This document shows positions 1 through 6,377 of a DNA stretch of 12,537 nt, in pieces. A program made the position numbers and the translations under genes. How positions within the stretch are numbered: position 1 is the first letter of the stretch; each line of letters opens with the position of its first letter. Origin of the DNA: Bordetella parapertussis (GTDB lineage: Bacteria; Pseudomonadota; Gammaproteobacteria; Burkholderiales; Burkholderiaceae_C); NCBI GenBank assembly GCA_943328885.2, contig CALQBT020000031.1, forward strand, positions 1 through 12,537. Reading direction: 5' to 3'. The notes beneath the pieces were generated by a model. That model made no database searches. It was not told where the DNA came from and was given only the letters and a program-made list of their open reading frames with translations.

Positions 1-281
1 ACGCACGGCGTCGGCCTTGTCAGGCGCGACCTGCGGCACGACATTGACGACGAACTTGCCGCCGAAGACCCGCAATGCCTCATCGTCGTCCGCCAGCAGT
101 CCCGTGATGACCTCAAGCGCCCGCTCACGTGTTTGCGACAACCGGTAGTGCAAAGCCATCGAATGGCGCTTGTCCTCTACCGTCACGCCTGCGGCTGACA
201 GCGCCGGGCTCAGGTCACGAAGGCGCAGACGAAACCGGGCCAGCGCTTCGAACGGCTCGTGCGCAGCGCCAAGCTCGCCAA
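1..281 (-). pseudogene. otsB: Internal fragment of trehalose-phosphatase gene (second otsB copy, partial at window edge)
   Basis: This stretch matches 1705-1985 inside the longer otsB copy, in the same orientation, with 4 mismatches in 281 bases (positions 130, 141, 238 and 242). It encodes the equivalent of residues about 135-228 of the 297-codon frame: the part after the second HAD motif, up to just past the Lys motif. Three of the four differences are silent in the otsB frame and one changes Arg148 to Leu. Homology stops abruptly at 281/1985, where the sequence switches to an unrelated + strand gene tail. The fragment therefore lacks the catalytic DxD motif, which would lie upstream in the direction of transcription. 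It continues past the left edge, so I cannot tell whether its 3' part is whole. It cannot encode a working phosphatase. Confidence 0.85.
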
Positions 282-351
282 AGCCAAGGGCGGCAACGGC
301 AAGCAAGTGCTCGACGAAGCGCGCGCGCTGGTCAAGCAGCACGCGAAATGA
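282..351 (+). pseudogene. 3' tail of an unidentified + strand gene, fused to the otsB fragment
   Basis: Directly after the end of the otsB repeat, + strand frame 1 encodes a basic, alanine-rich tail ending in ARALVKQHAK and a TGA at 349-351. The composition and GC-rich third positions look like real coding sequence. Two hairpins follow, the second with T-runs, as expected after a gene end. Frame 1 remains open back into the antisense strand of the otsB fragment as far as a stop near 196, but that part is antisense otsB and so not original to this gene. My reading is that the body of the gene was lost when the otsB piece was joined to it. I cannot name the family. Confidence 0.4.
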
Positions 352-365
352 CGAAGTGATGGCGG

Positions 366-385
366 GGCGGCCGGCTTCGGCCGCC
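366..385. other. GC-rich hairpin
   Basis: A perfect inverted repeat (ggcggccg at 366-373, cggccgcc at 378-385, 4-base loop gctt) lies between the + strand gene tail and the terminator hairpin. It has no T-run of its own. It may help transcript ending or stability for either flanking gene. Confidence 0.5.
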
Positions 386-394
386 TCACCAAGC

Positions 395-419
395 AAAAAG
401 CCCGCCGAAGCGGGATTTT
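395..419. terminator. Bidirectional rho-independent terminator
   Basis: The stem cccgc/gcggg (401-405 with 410-414, loop cgaa) is flanked by an A-run at 395-399 and a T-run at 416-419. It can therefore act as an intrinsic terminator in both directions. It sits 25 bp past the stop codon of the minus-strand CHRD gene and 50 bp past the stop of the + strand gene tail, so it probably serves both convergent genes. Confidence 0.75.
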
Positions 420-444
420 GTTCGTCCGGGACTGGCCTCGGACT

Positions 445-1071
445 TCAGCGCTGGCGACGGCGCGCGACGAAGCCCAGCGCCGCAACGCCGACCAGCAACA
501 TTGCGTAGGTCGACGGCTCGGGCACGGCCGACACCTGGATCAACTGGCCGCGCACCGCACCGCCCGGGTTGAGCGTGGTGTGCACATTGACGTAGGCCAA
601 GCCACCCTCGAGCATGTCGAAGAACGACATGGAGGGGTGTCCCGCGTTGACGCCGGTGACCGGGGTCGCCGGAATCAACACCGGTGCCACAACGCCGCTG
701 CCACCCACCAGCAGCGTGCTGCCGGCGTTCAAAGCAAGGAAAGGCCCCGCATCCAGCGCAACACGCACTGGCGCACTTTCAGTGGTGGTGGCCGCGCCGT
801 GAATGTGGAAGGCATCAGCGGCCTTGCCGGCAGCGCCACCGGTCAGGCCGAACACCGCCATCGAAAAGTCGTAGGTGTCATCGGCCAGCGATGCAGTGCC
901 CCAGGTGTTGTAGGCCAGGATGGCGATGCCGGAACCCGGACCGCCAACGGTCGGCAGCACCTCATTGGCACCCGACAGCGTCGCATTGAAGGTGTAGACG
1001 ACAGCGTGGGCACCAGAGGCACCCATCAACATCGCGGCGGCTGCGGCCAAATTGAGAAAGGTTTTGTTCAT
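445..1071 (-). CDS. CHRD-domain exported protein with PEP-CTERM sorting signal
   Basis: The 208-residue product opens with a signal peptide (MNKTFLNLAAAAAMLMG, likely cleavage after AHA at residue 23). A CHRD domain follows at about residues 25-178, with typical landmarks: YTFNATLSGANEV, an AFHIHG motif near 88-92, and the closing AYVNVHTTLNPGGAVRGQL at 159-177. The C-terminus is a textbook PEP-CTERM signal: VPEPSTYA at 183-190, a hydrophobic segment, then ARRRQR. Such proteins are exported and processed by an exosortase, usually in bacteria that make an exopolysaccharide. The CHRD domain is named for chordin; its role in bacteria is unsettled. I chose the ATG at 1071 over the upstream in-frame GTG at 1083 because GGAAA sits just before it. 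No exosortase gene is in the window. The gene is intact, unlike its surroundings. Confidence 0.93.
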   Translation of the reverse strand: MNKTFLNLAAAAAMLMGASGAHAVVYTFNATLSGANEVLPTVGGPGSGIAILAYNTWGTASLADDTYDFSMAVFGLTGGAAGKAADAFHIHGAATTTESAPVRVALDAGPFLALNAGSTLLVGGSGVVAPVLIPATPVTGVNAGHPSMSFFDMLEGGLAYVNVHTTLNPGGAVRGQLIQVSAVPEPSTYAMLLVGVAALGFVARRRQR

Positions 1072-1083
1072 AACGGTTTCCAC

Positions 1084-1494
1084 GATTGACTAGAAAAATC
1101 TCCATCTGAAGCTTAGTGCAACGCCGTGCCGCCATCAATGGCCCTGAGGGTGCCCTGCGGCCCCGCGAGTAAGGGGGTGTCGACTGTGCCGAGCGGTCGC
1201 CCGGCGACCTGATCTGTCCAGCCACCGCGGCCGCGGCAGGCGCGGCCAGCACAGCAAACGACAGGCCACGGGATAGCATGCAGGCCATGTCCCGTGCCGA
1301 CGCCTTCGGGCTGCTGTTGGCCTTCATCGCCCGCTTGAATACACCGCGTTGAACACCTCGTGGGTGATCCAGTGCTTGAATTTGCCCGAGGTCCCGTAGT
1401 CGCGTGCGGCGATCGGCCGACGCCGCGCGCCGCTGCCACGGGTGCACCGGCAGGGCCCGCTCGACGGCCTTGCCCATCCTCGGCACCCAATAGC
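1084..1494. other. About 410 bp between CHRD and otsB with no convincing gene
   Basis: Open frames exist on the minus strand (a nominal 178-codon frame reaches into the CHRD gene), but their products are arginine- and alanine-rich with no recognisable domain. One short minus-strand stretch at about 1324-1418 reads like real protein (GTSGKFKHWITHEVFNAVY) but ends in a TGA and is not continued in frame, so it may be a gene scrap. The CHRD promoter should lie in the left end of this gap. No RNA gene or repeat was seen. Confidence 0.45.
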
Positions 1495-2388
1495 TCATTG
1501 CCGTGCCAGCAGCGACACCATGCGCTCGAGCAGCACCGAGATCTCGCCCGGGCTGTCTAGGAAGTAATGCGCCTTGGGCCTGGGGTCGTCACGCCCGACA
1601 CGGATCGTCAGCCACCCCGCGGCGGCAACTGCAAAGACAGGTTCGTCGTTCACGTCATCGCCGGCGAAGAGGGCGCATGACACGCCGCTTCGCTGCACCA
1701 ACTCACGCACGGCGTCGGCCTTGTCAGGCGCGACCTGCGGCACGACATTGACGACGAACTTGCCGCCGAAGACCCGCAATGCCTCATCGTCGTCCGCCAG
1801 CAGTCCCGTGATGACCTCAAGCGCCCGCTCACGCGTTTGCGACAGCCGGTAGTGCAAAGCCATCGAATGGCGCTTGTCCTCTACCGTCACGCCTGCGGCT
1901 GACAGCGCCGGGCTCAGGTCACGAAGGCGCAGACGAAACCGAGCCCGCGCTTCGAACGGCTCGTGCGCAGCGCCAAGCTCGCCAACGCCTTCGGCACCGT
2001 GGTTGCCGACGATGAACTGGGGCTCGAAGCCCAGTCGTGCGCGAACATCATCGACACTGCGGCCCGTGACGATGGCCACGGGCAGGAGCCTTGCCAAGGC
2101 CGCCAAGCGTGCCGACACACCCTCGCACAGGTGCGCATCGTTGGGGCGCGCAGCGATCGGTGCCAGCGTGCCGTCCAAATCGAAGGCCAGCAAGGGCCGC
2201 TGCCGCAACGTGCGGGCCAGGGGATGTGCCAGAAGGTCAGGATGGTGGCCTGGGCAGCTCTGGCGCTGAATCTTCGAGATCGCTCGAATTGGTGGGCCGA
2301 GCGTGCGACGACGATTGGCGCCCGCATTCTGCAGAGTGCCTGGAACGATCGCCGTCAGTCCTTCGTGGAGAGCTTCGAGGGCGAGCAC
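1495..2388 (-). CDS. otsB: Trehalose-6-phosphate phosphatase, 5' end replaced (possible pseudogene)
   Basis: OtsB removes phosphate from trehalose 6-phosphate in the OtsA/OtsB osmoprotection pathway in the cytoplasm. In the 297-codon frame, HAD-superfamily motifs are in order: FDLDGT at 69-74 (nucleophile Asp70, general acid Asp72), VTGRS at 107-111, Lys223 in PDKAD, and GDDVND at 243-248. The ending is intact. Family members are usually about 250-265 residues, and OtsB-like sequence starts only near residue 48 (PDLLAHPLARTL, about 2245). The first 45 or so residues are antisense to a GH15 gene fragment on the + strand, and the frame's nominal start at 2388 is a GTG inside it. I see no ATG with a ribosome site near the real beginning; a TTG at residue 61 is the nearest in-frame alternative. 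The enzyme core looks sound, but translation initiation is doubtful. No otsA is nearby. Confidence 0.8.
   Translation of the reverse strand: MLALEALHEGLTAIVPGTLQNAGANRRRTLGPPIRAISKIQRQSCPGHHPDLLAHPLARTLRQRPLLAFDLDGTLAPIAARPNDAHLCEGVSARLAALARLLPVAIVTGRSVDDVRARLGFEPQFIVGNHGAEGVGELGAAHEPFEARARFRLRLRDLSPALSAAGVTVEDKRHSMALHYRLSQTRERALEVITGLLADDDEALRVFGGKFVVNVVPQVAPDKADAVRELVQRSGVSCALFAGDDVNDEPVFAVAAAGWLTIRVGRDDPRPKAHYFLDSPGEISVLLERMVSLLARQ
1705..1985. repeat. Direct repeat of at least 281 bp, right copy (left copy at 1-281)
   Basis: Both copies run in the same orientation, exactly 1704 bp apart, with 4 mismatches (98.6 percent identity by direct comparison). The right boundary of the repeat is sharp at 1985. 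The left boundary is outside the window, so the true repeat may be longer. The pair brackets the CHRD/PEP-CTERM gene; homologous recombination between the copies would delete or duplicate about 1.7 kb. Confidence 0.93.
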
Positions 2389-2683
2389 CTAGACGCCAGC
2401 GTACTGCTGATGGCCGAGGTCGGCTTCATCGACCCGCGCGACCCCCGCTTCGTCAGCACGCTGCGCGCACTGGAGGAACATCTGTGCGCCGGCCCCTTCA
2501 TGCGACGCTACGAGGAAGCCGATGACTTCGGCCGACCGCAGACTGCGTTCAAGGTCTGCGCGTTCCGGCGTATCGATGCACTGGTGCGCATCGACCGTAA
2601 CGTCGAGGCACGGGAGATTTTCGAGGCCGTGTTGGCGTGCCGCAATCCGTTGGGACTGCTGTCCGAAGATGTCGCACCAGCCA
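2240..2683 (+). pseudogene. Fragment of GH15 glucoamylase/trehalase-like glycoside hydrolase
   Basis: The + frame encodes about 145 residues typical of the catalytic domain of glycoside hydrolase family 15: QSFVESFEGEHLDASVLLMA, VGFIDPRDPR, then RRYEEADDFGRPQTAF, and RNPLGLLSED at the end. In intact proteins this is followed by a WGNFPQTYSHVGLINAA-like block with the C-terminal helices; here sequence similarity stops after SEDVAPA at about 2683. The N-terminal two thirds of the enzyme (usual length about 600 residues) is missing too. In related bacteria a GH15 gene of this kind often accompanies otsA and otsB, which fits the otsB copy next to it. Here it points the opposite way, so at least one inversion or patchwork joining has occurred. 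The exact left junction with otsB lies somewhere in 2236-2260. It is a non-functional remnant. Confidence 0.82.
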
Positions 2684-2778
2684 AATCAAGGGTTCGTTGG
2701 CCGAAACGCTTCAGGGGGCAAAGTCGCGACCCGCCGCTCTTCGGGAGTCTGAGGGCATGGCAGTTCACCTTCGGTGTC

Positions 2779-2806
2779 AAAAAAAAGGGCCCCAATAAAG
2801 GGACCC
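2779..2806 (-). terminator. Rho-independent terminator on the minus strand
   Basis: Read on the minus strand, GGGTCCC (2806-2800) pairs with GGGGCCC (2793-2787), with one G-U wobble and a 6-base loop, followed at once by eight T residues (2786-2779). On the + strand there is no T-run, so it works one way only. It lies about 140 bp past the end of the minus-strand pseudogene at 2946-3425 and is presumably its old terminator. Confidence 0.75.
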
Positions 2807-2945
2807 CCAAACGAAGGACCAAGTCTACTGACTGCCTGACATCGGCTCGAACGACGGCAGACAAGTAAAAGTATATTGGTTGAAATGTGCTTTTGTCCAC
2901 CTCCATGCTGAACGGCGACAGTCCTGGCGCCGATGTCTACCTGAG

Positions 2946-3425
2946 TCACGGTTGCTGCGACGGCTCAGCGCTGATAGGCTTGGCGCCGGTACTTCCGCTG
3001 CAGAGCGGCGAGATCTTGTGGGACTGCAGCGCAACGTCCAGCCAGACGTTCTGGTCTTTGTCGCTGAACTGGTGGTAGACGGTGCGGTTGTACATCAGCA
3101 GCACCGAATTTACCCCCGCACCCGACATGAAGGGCATGATGCTGTTGTTCGCACAACGCAGCACCTGCTTGACGTTCCAGGCCCGGAATCCGAGGTGCTA
3201 GCAGTCGTTCGACTGGTCACCGATCGATGCGATGCCGCGGTCACCAAGGTTGCGCTGCAGCGCAGCGTCGAGAAGCTGCACGCCGCCGATCGCGCCATCG
3301 TCGATACCGATGAACGATGCGATCTTGGCCACATCGCCGGGCAGCAGGATCAACCGTCAGCCCACAAAGCGCTTGGCCAGCAACGGCTGAAATAGCAGAC
3401 CTTGTCCGCCGTTGCAGCGTTTTTT
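2946..3425 (-). pseudogene. Unidentified minus-strand gene broken by two in-frame stop codons
   Basis: A single minus-strand frame carries protein-like sequence across about 160 codons but is interrupted by TGA at 3357-3359 and TAG at 3198-3200 before its final TGA at 2946-2948. The pieces, in order, include NGGQGLLFQPLLAKRFVG, then LPGDVAKIASFIGIDDGAIG and LQRNLGDRGIASIGDQSNDC, then FRAWNVKQVLRCANNSIMPF and QFSDKDQNVWLDVALQSHK. Because all three pieces stay in one frame and read naturally into one another, this looks like one coding sequence decayed by point mutation rather than chance openings. It is followed by an intrinsic terminator at 2779-2806. I do not recognise the family. The start is unclear; upstream it runs into the queA scrap, so the 5' part is probably lost. 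Confidence 0.55.
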
Positions 3426-3441
3426 TCCCAGACCAGCGACG

Positions 3442-3654
3442 CTAATCGGTCTGCCTGTCAAGCAGCATCGCGGCACCACAGCTGTAAAAACGACAACCCG
3501 ATTCAATGGCGTTCCGATACAGCGGGAGCATCCGCTGATGCTCGGCAAAAGTCGATACCAGCATCAGCAACGTGCTCTTGGGTAGGCGGAAATTGGTGAT
3601 CAGTCGATCGACCACGCGGAACTCAAAGCCTGGCGTGATGAAGATCTCGGTCTC
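3442..3654 (-). pseudogene. queA: C-terminal fragment of queA (S-adenosylmethionine:tRNA ribosyltransferase-isomerase)
   Basis: About 70 codons encode the characteristic C-terminus of QueA, the enzyme that makes epoxyqueuosine in t[23 protein letters not shown], then [20 protein letters not shown], then a [14 protein letters not shown] ending that corresponds to the YRFFSYGDAMLL seen in intact enzymes. The stop is a TAG at 3442-3444. Full-length QueA is about 340-350 residues, so four fifths of the gene is missing; upstream of ETEIF the same frame shows no QueA sequence. The changed ending (Ser-Cys-Gly-Ala for Ser-Tyr-Gly-Asp) suggests relaxed constraint. A working queA would be expected elsewhere in the genome. 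Confidence 0.85.
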
Positions 3655-3775
3655 TCGCACGCCTTGGCCTGGCTGGTCGGCTAAGGGCCGGCACCGGCCG
3701 GCTCGAACGCCTGGCGCCAGATCGACGGGACGGCAATGGCGTAGCGCGTCGCCGAGCCGAACAACAGGTTTTAGC

Positions 3776-6238
3776 TCAAGGCAAGGTGATAGCTTTTGGA
3801 CGCTCTTTTTTATCGTTGTCTTTGAGCATGACACCGAGGGTCGTCAACAACAACAGCACCAGGGCCACGCGAGGCATGTCCAAGACACTGTCGATCAAGC
3901 CAACCGTCCAGACCCCGAGTATTCCAGCGACCAGCGCAGGGCTCAGCAGGTGTCGTCGCGCGCGCGCGATGGCCACGCCCAGCGACATCGCCGTCAGGGT
4001 CAGCAGCGCGCCCAGACCGAACCAGCCCTGTTCGAACAGCAGGTGAACCCACAGGTTCTTGGCATGCCAGGGCAGGTGATTGCGGTCGCTGGAGAAGAAC
4101 CATCGCGCCCGTCCATCGACAAAGCGGCCGTTGGCGATCAGGTCTTGCCCCCTGGCATCGGTCAAAGACACTTGGCGCACTTCAATCGGTTGGCGCGAAT
4201 CGGTGGCCAGAGAGAAGACGGTGAAGCGCGGCAGGTACCAGTCGTCCGAGCCCAGGCCGTTGCCACCCAAGGCAAAGCCGATGACCGTCCAGCCGGAGGC
4301 TCCGGCCGGGATGCGGGCTGCGCCGGCTGCGCATCCCGCGTCGTAGAGCAGGTGTTTGATGCAGACCTCGGCATGCACAGGTGTGCCGACCTCGCCACGC
4401 ACGCTCAACTGCACCAGCAGATTGCCGCTCGGGCGCGGCACCCGCTGCGACAGGCGCAGCAGCTCTCCCCAGCCTTGCATGTGGGTGCCGGCCGACAGCC
4501 GCATCGCAAAGCCGTCTTCGGTGGCGATGCGCCGCAGGTATCCCGGGCGGTCATTTCCCAGCGCCGAGATGGCAAACAGGTCCGGAAAACGCCCAAGGCC
4601 CAGACCCCACCACAAAGCGTCGTCGCCTCGCACCCGGTTCAGCGCATCGCGCCAGTGGCTGAAACGACCTTCTCGGTCGGAGGCGAAGGCGCCGAGTCGA
4701 TCGGTCATGTAGGCGCCGCCACCGAACAGGCCGACGACAAAACAGCCGGTCGCGATCGCTGCGAACAGCCCGCCGTTCCAGCGCCCGCTCTGCGGCCAGG
4801 GCGCTTGCCGAGAGGCGGCCAGAACCGCGAGCACCAGCGCCGCCGCCGGGCCCAGCGCATGTTCCAGGCCAGCCGCGCCGCCCCAATGCCAGGCCACGGC
4901 CAGCATGGCCCAGGTCGTGACCCCAAAACCCGCGCAAGCCACGATGGCCAGCTTGCGCTGGCTGCTTGACGCCTGCCGGGCAGCCAGCGATGCATAAAAC
5001 GTGGCTGCAGCGGCAAGCGCGAAAGCGAGGTAAGGGCCTTTGGGCAGCCACAGCGACAGCCCGACCAGCAAGGCCGCCGCCGGCACAGACCCAGCGAACG
5101 CAGCGATCCATTCGTGGGTCTGGAGCCGGCGCACCGCGGGCAACAGCACCAACAGCAACGCAGCCAGCCCCAGCAGCGCCAACATGCCACGGTAGCCTGA
5201 ACTCGGAAACATCACCCCGGCTGAGACCAGCACGCCGACGCAAAAGGCCGCGGCAGTCGTCCAATGCCTGGTTGAGACGGTGCTGCCCGCAAGTCCCGCA
5301 GCGGCCTCGGCGGGCTTGCCTCCCCAGCGGTGCAGCAGCAGCATCACCAACGCCATCAGGGGCGGCGCCAGCAGCAGGATGCGCGAGAAGGTCGTCAAGG
5401 TCGCGTACACGCCCAGCAGCGTGATGAGCGCGCCGACCAGCCAGCTGAACCGGCCGCGCCCAGCCACCCACAGCTGCCAGGCAAACGGCATCGTCAGTGC
5501 CAGAAAAGCGTCCAGCGCAGCGCCGCCCACATGCATCTCCCAGAACAGCCCGGTGGTGCGGTAATCGGCCGAGAAGTTCAGCAGGCCGGGATAGGCCAGG
5601 CGCTCGTACAGGCAGGCGAGCGAGGCGCCGCCGTGCCCCAGCGCCAGGCCCCAGATAAGCAGCTGGGCTGCGCGTGCGGCATCGAGTGCCTGCAGCCTTG
5701 ACCAAAGCGGCAGCAGCAAGCAAGCGGCCAAGGTCGGCTTGGCCAGACGCAGCGCGTTGGCCGGCCCGCTGTAGCTGTCGTACCAATCGAAGTCGAGACC
5801 ACCCGCGTCAACAACGCCCCGCCACGCGCTGACCGACACCGAGCTGCACCACAGCGCCAGGCAAAGCGTCACCAGCAGCGCACCGGCATCGATGCCGCGC
5901 TTGAGCGGCCAGGGCCTGACAGCCCAGCGTGCATAGCCGCCAGCGGCCACAGCGAGCACCAGCAGATCGACTTCTTCGACCGCGAACCAGCCGGTCCAGG
6001 GTGCCAGCCCCAGCAGGGGCAGGGCAGCCGGCAGCGCGACCAGCCATGCGCCGGGCCAGCGGATCATCGCGGCGATGACCGCCCCGAACAGCATCGCGGC
6101 GATCGCGCCAGAAAGAGGGTGATGCGGCGCCAGCCACAGTCCGCCCGCCGCGCAGGCCAAGGCGCAGACCATCGACAACGCGCGGGTCGGGTGACGCGGC
6201 AGAACCGGTGTGGCGCGACTCGCCCCTGCAGCGCTCAT
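3776..6238 (-). CDS. Polytopic membrane protein, O-antigen ligase/polymerase type, with large soluble insert
   Basis: The 820-residue product has many hydrophobic segments from about residue 20 to 510 (a dozen or so predicted by eye), then a soluble stretch at about 515-725, then two or three more membrane segments before a charged cytoplasmic tail ([16 protein letters not shown]). [12 protein letters not shown] near 524 and [16 protein letters not shown] near 724 match the pattern around the large periplasmic loop of O-antigen ligase/Wzy-like proteins. The soluble stretch is larger than usual and ends in [20 protein letters not shown], a layout seen in beta-sandwich sugar-binding modules. 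The likely role is polymerising or transferring a cell-surface polysaccharide; the substrate is unknown. I chose the ATG at 6238 because the preceding 36 codons (GTG at 6346) are arginine-rich and unlike an N-terminus; the ribosome site is weak either way. It lies downstream of the FAD oxidoreductase on the same strand and is probably cotranscribed. Confidence 0.82.
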   Translation of the reverse strand: MSAAGASRATPVLPRHPTRALSMVCALACAAGGLWLAPHHPLSGAIAAMLFGAVIAAMIRWPGAWLVALPAALPLLGLAPWTGWFAVEEVDLLVLAVAAGGYARWAVRPWPLKRGIDAGALLVTLCLALWCSSVSVSAWRGVVDAGGLDFDWYDSYSGPANALRLAKPTLAACLLLPLWSRLQALDAARAAQLLIWGLALGHGGASLACLYERLAYPGLLNFSADYRTTGLFWEMHVGGAALDAFLALTMPFAWQLWVAGRGRFSWLVGALITLLGVYATLTTFSRILLLAPPLMALVMLLLHRWGGKPAEAAAGLAGSTVSTRHWTTAAAFCVGVLVSAGVMFPSSGYRGMLALLGLAALLLVLLPAVRRLQTHEWIAAFAGSVPAAALLVGLSLWLPKGPYLAFALAAAATFYASLAARQASSSQRKLAIVACAGFGVTTWAMLAVAWHWGGAAGLEHALGPAAALVLAVLAASRQAPWPQSGRWNGGLFAAIATGCFVVGLFGGGAYMTDRLGAFASDREGRFSHWRDALNRVRGDDALWWGLGLGRFPDLFAISALGNDRPGYLRRIATEDGFAMRLSAGTHMQGWGELLRLSQRVPRPSGNLLVQLSVRGEVGTPVHAEVCIKHLLYDAGCAAGAARIPAGASGWTVIGFALGGNGLGSDDWYLPRFTVFSLATDSRQPIEVRQVSLTDARGQDLIANGRFVDGRARWFFSSDRNHLPWHAKNLWVHLLFEQGWFGLGALLTLTAMSLGVAIARARRHLLSPALVAGILGVWTVGLIDSVLDMPRVALVLLLLTTLGVMLKDNDKKERPKAITLP

Positions 6239-6377
6239 CGGATGGCCAGGGCCTGCATCAGCCAGCCCAAAAACATCGCCGACCGACCTGAAGCTGCGCT
6301 GCCAGCGCAGCGCAAATGCCTTTCGATGGCGGTCGTGCGCAAGCACCCAGCAGCGGGCACGTTGAATCTGCGCTCGC

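Noticed and set aside
1115..1135. Sigma-54-like element (GGCACGGCGTTGC on the minus strand) upstream of the CHRD/PEP-CTERM gene
   Set aside because: PEP-CTERM genes can have sigma-54 promoters, but the GG to GC spacing here is 9 instead of the required 10 bases, so it fails a strict criterion.
962..1498. Minus-strand 178-codon open frame between otsB and the CHRD gene
   Set aside because: It overlaps the start of the CHRD gene out of frame and its product has no recognisable domain; the only protein-like stretch nearby is in a different frame and is short.
2686..2949. Minus-strand 87-codon open frame across the 2779-2806 terminator
   Set aside because: An intrinsic terminator lies in its middle and the product shows no family features.
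3684..3770. 29-codon minus-strand open stretch ([20 protein letters not shown]) between queA scrap and polymerase gene
   Set aside because: It reads somewhat like a protein C-terminus but is bounded by stops on both sides, is too short, and matches nothing I recognise.
3572..4969. Long + strand open frame (465 codons) antisense to the polymerase-like gene
   Set aside because: The product is Arg/Gln/His-rich without domains, and it is the mirror of a GC-rich coding strand whose own frame has clear membrane segments and family motifs.
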